DNA of 6,639 nt, from positions 1 through 6,639 of the forward strand of contig JALNVE010000179.1 in NCBI GenBank assembly GCA_023227695.1. Direction: 5' to 3'. The notes under the pieces were generated by a model that was not told where the DNA came from, made no database searches, and worked only from the letters and a program-made list of their open reading frames with translations. The DNA comes from Paludibacteraceae bacterium. GTDB lineage: Bacteria > Bacteroidota > Bacteroidia > Bacteroidales > Paludibacteraceae. Numbering within the stretch: the first letter of the stretch is position 1; every line of letters starts with the position of its first letter. Shown one piece after another: positions 6,485 through 6,639 of the stretch. The position numbers and the translations under genes are program-made.

Positions 6485-6532
6485 AATCCTTTTTTTGTGT
6501 ATGAACTGATATGGATAGTGAAAAAAAGGATT
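6485..6532 (+). promoter_or_regulatory. perfect 12-bp inverted repeat in the presumed 5' UTR
   Basis: AATCCTTTTTTT (6485-6496) and AAAAAAAGGATT (6521-6532) are exact reverse complements separated by 24 nt. If transcription begins near 6475, the RNA folds into a U7/A7-rich hairpin ending 35 nt before the start codon. It has no G/C-rich stem followed by U residues, so it is not a normal terminator. It could be a translational control or RNA-stability element. Confidence 0.45.
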
Positions 6533-6567
6533 TTATGATATGAAAAAGCAAGGCAGAATTGAATAAA

Positions 6568-6639
6568 ATGGCAAATAAAAAAGCAAAGTCGACAAATTCT
6601 AGTGCAAAATCATCGAAAAAGGGTTCTTTTTTATACCGA
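6568..6639 (+). CDS. N-terminus of a gene cut by the window end, possibly FtsK
   Basis: An ATG at 6568 opens 24 codons that stay open to the last base. The visible residues start MANKKAKS, continue lysine- and serine-rich, and end in KKGSFLYR. A short basic, low-complexity tail running into a hydrophobic/aromatic turn is typical of Bacteroidales FtsK/SpoIIIE DNA translocases just before their first membrane helix. Many other proteins have similar tails, so the name is tentative. The preceding bases GAATAAA contain the stop codon of a 9-codon ORF (6540-6566, product MKKQGRIE) that ends one base before this start, which leaves room for translational coupling. The gene lies on the opposite strand from RNA-B and diverges from it. 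Confidence 0.6.
   Translation, partial: MANKKAKSTNSSAKSSKKGSFLYR

Overview
This window reads as chromosomal DNA of a Bacteroidales bacterium, probably Prevotella-like. The reasons are the style of the carbamoyl-phosphate synthase protein, AT-rich spacers beside moderately AT-rich genes, absence of clear Shine-Dalgarno sequences, and repeated matches to the Bacteroidetes promoter pattern (TTTG, about 19 nt, TAnnTTTG). The genus is an inference; no rRNA or other decisive marker is present.

Layout. Bases 1-232 form a control region with a perfect 16-bp direct repeat, nested inverted repeats and a promoter-like element. Bases 233-4576 (+) encode one very long protein in which the glutaminase subunit (CarA) and the synthetase subunit (CarB) of carbamoyl-phosphate synthase are fused in one frame. 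Its residue patterns resemble the eukaryotic CPS II/CAD type more than the E. coli type. A strong hairpin terminator follows at 4599-4632. Bases 4673-5476 (-) encode a metallo-beta-lactamase-fold hydrolase converging on carAB.

The spacer 5477-6567 holds no convincing protein gene, but it does hold the most interesting signal: two tandem paralogous small-RNA genes on the minus strand (RNA-A about 5621-5696, RNA-B about 6204-6290). Each has a TTTG-N19-TAnnTTTG-like promoter at the same offset, a nearly identical 5' 38-39 nt, and a 3' hairpin with a GNRA tetraloop, a 3-bp apex and a 1x1 mismatch at the same place. The lower stem carries compensatory base changes between the copies. RNA-B ends in a U-tract like a factor-independent terminator. 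RNA-A lacks a good U-tract and lies upstream of the hydrolase gene on the same strand, so it may also act as a leader. The conserved RNA segment is complementary to a sequence resembling a Bacteroidetes translation start.

Right end. A promoter-like TATCTTTG, a perfect 12-bp inverted repeat in the presumed 5' UTR, and a 9-codon upstream ORF precede the start of a gene (6568 to the window end, +). Its lysine/serine-rich N-terminus resembles that of Bacteroidales FtsK, but only 24 codons are visible.

Functionally, carAB makes carbamoyl phosphate for pyrimidine and arginine synthesis. The hydrolase's substrate is unknown. Nothing in the sequence ties the hydrolase, the small RNAs or the right-hand gene to carbamoyl-phosphate metabolism.
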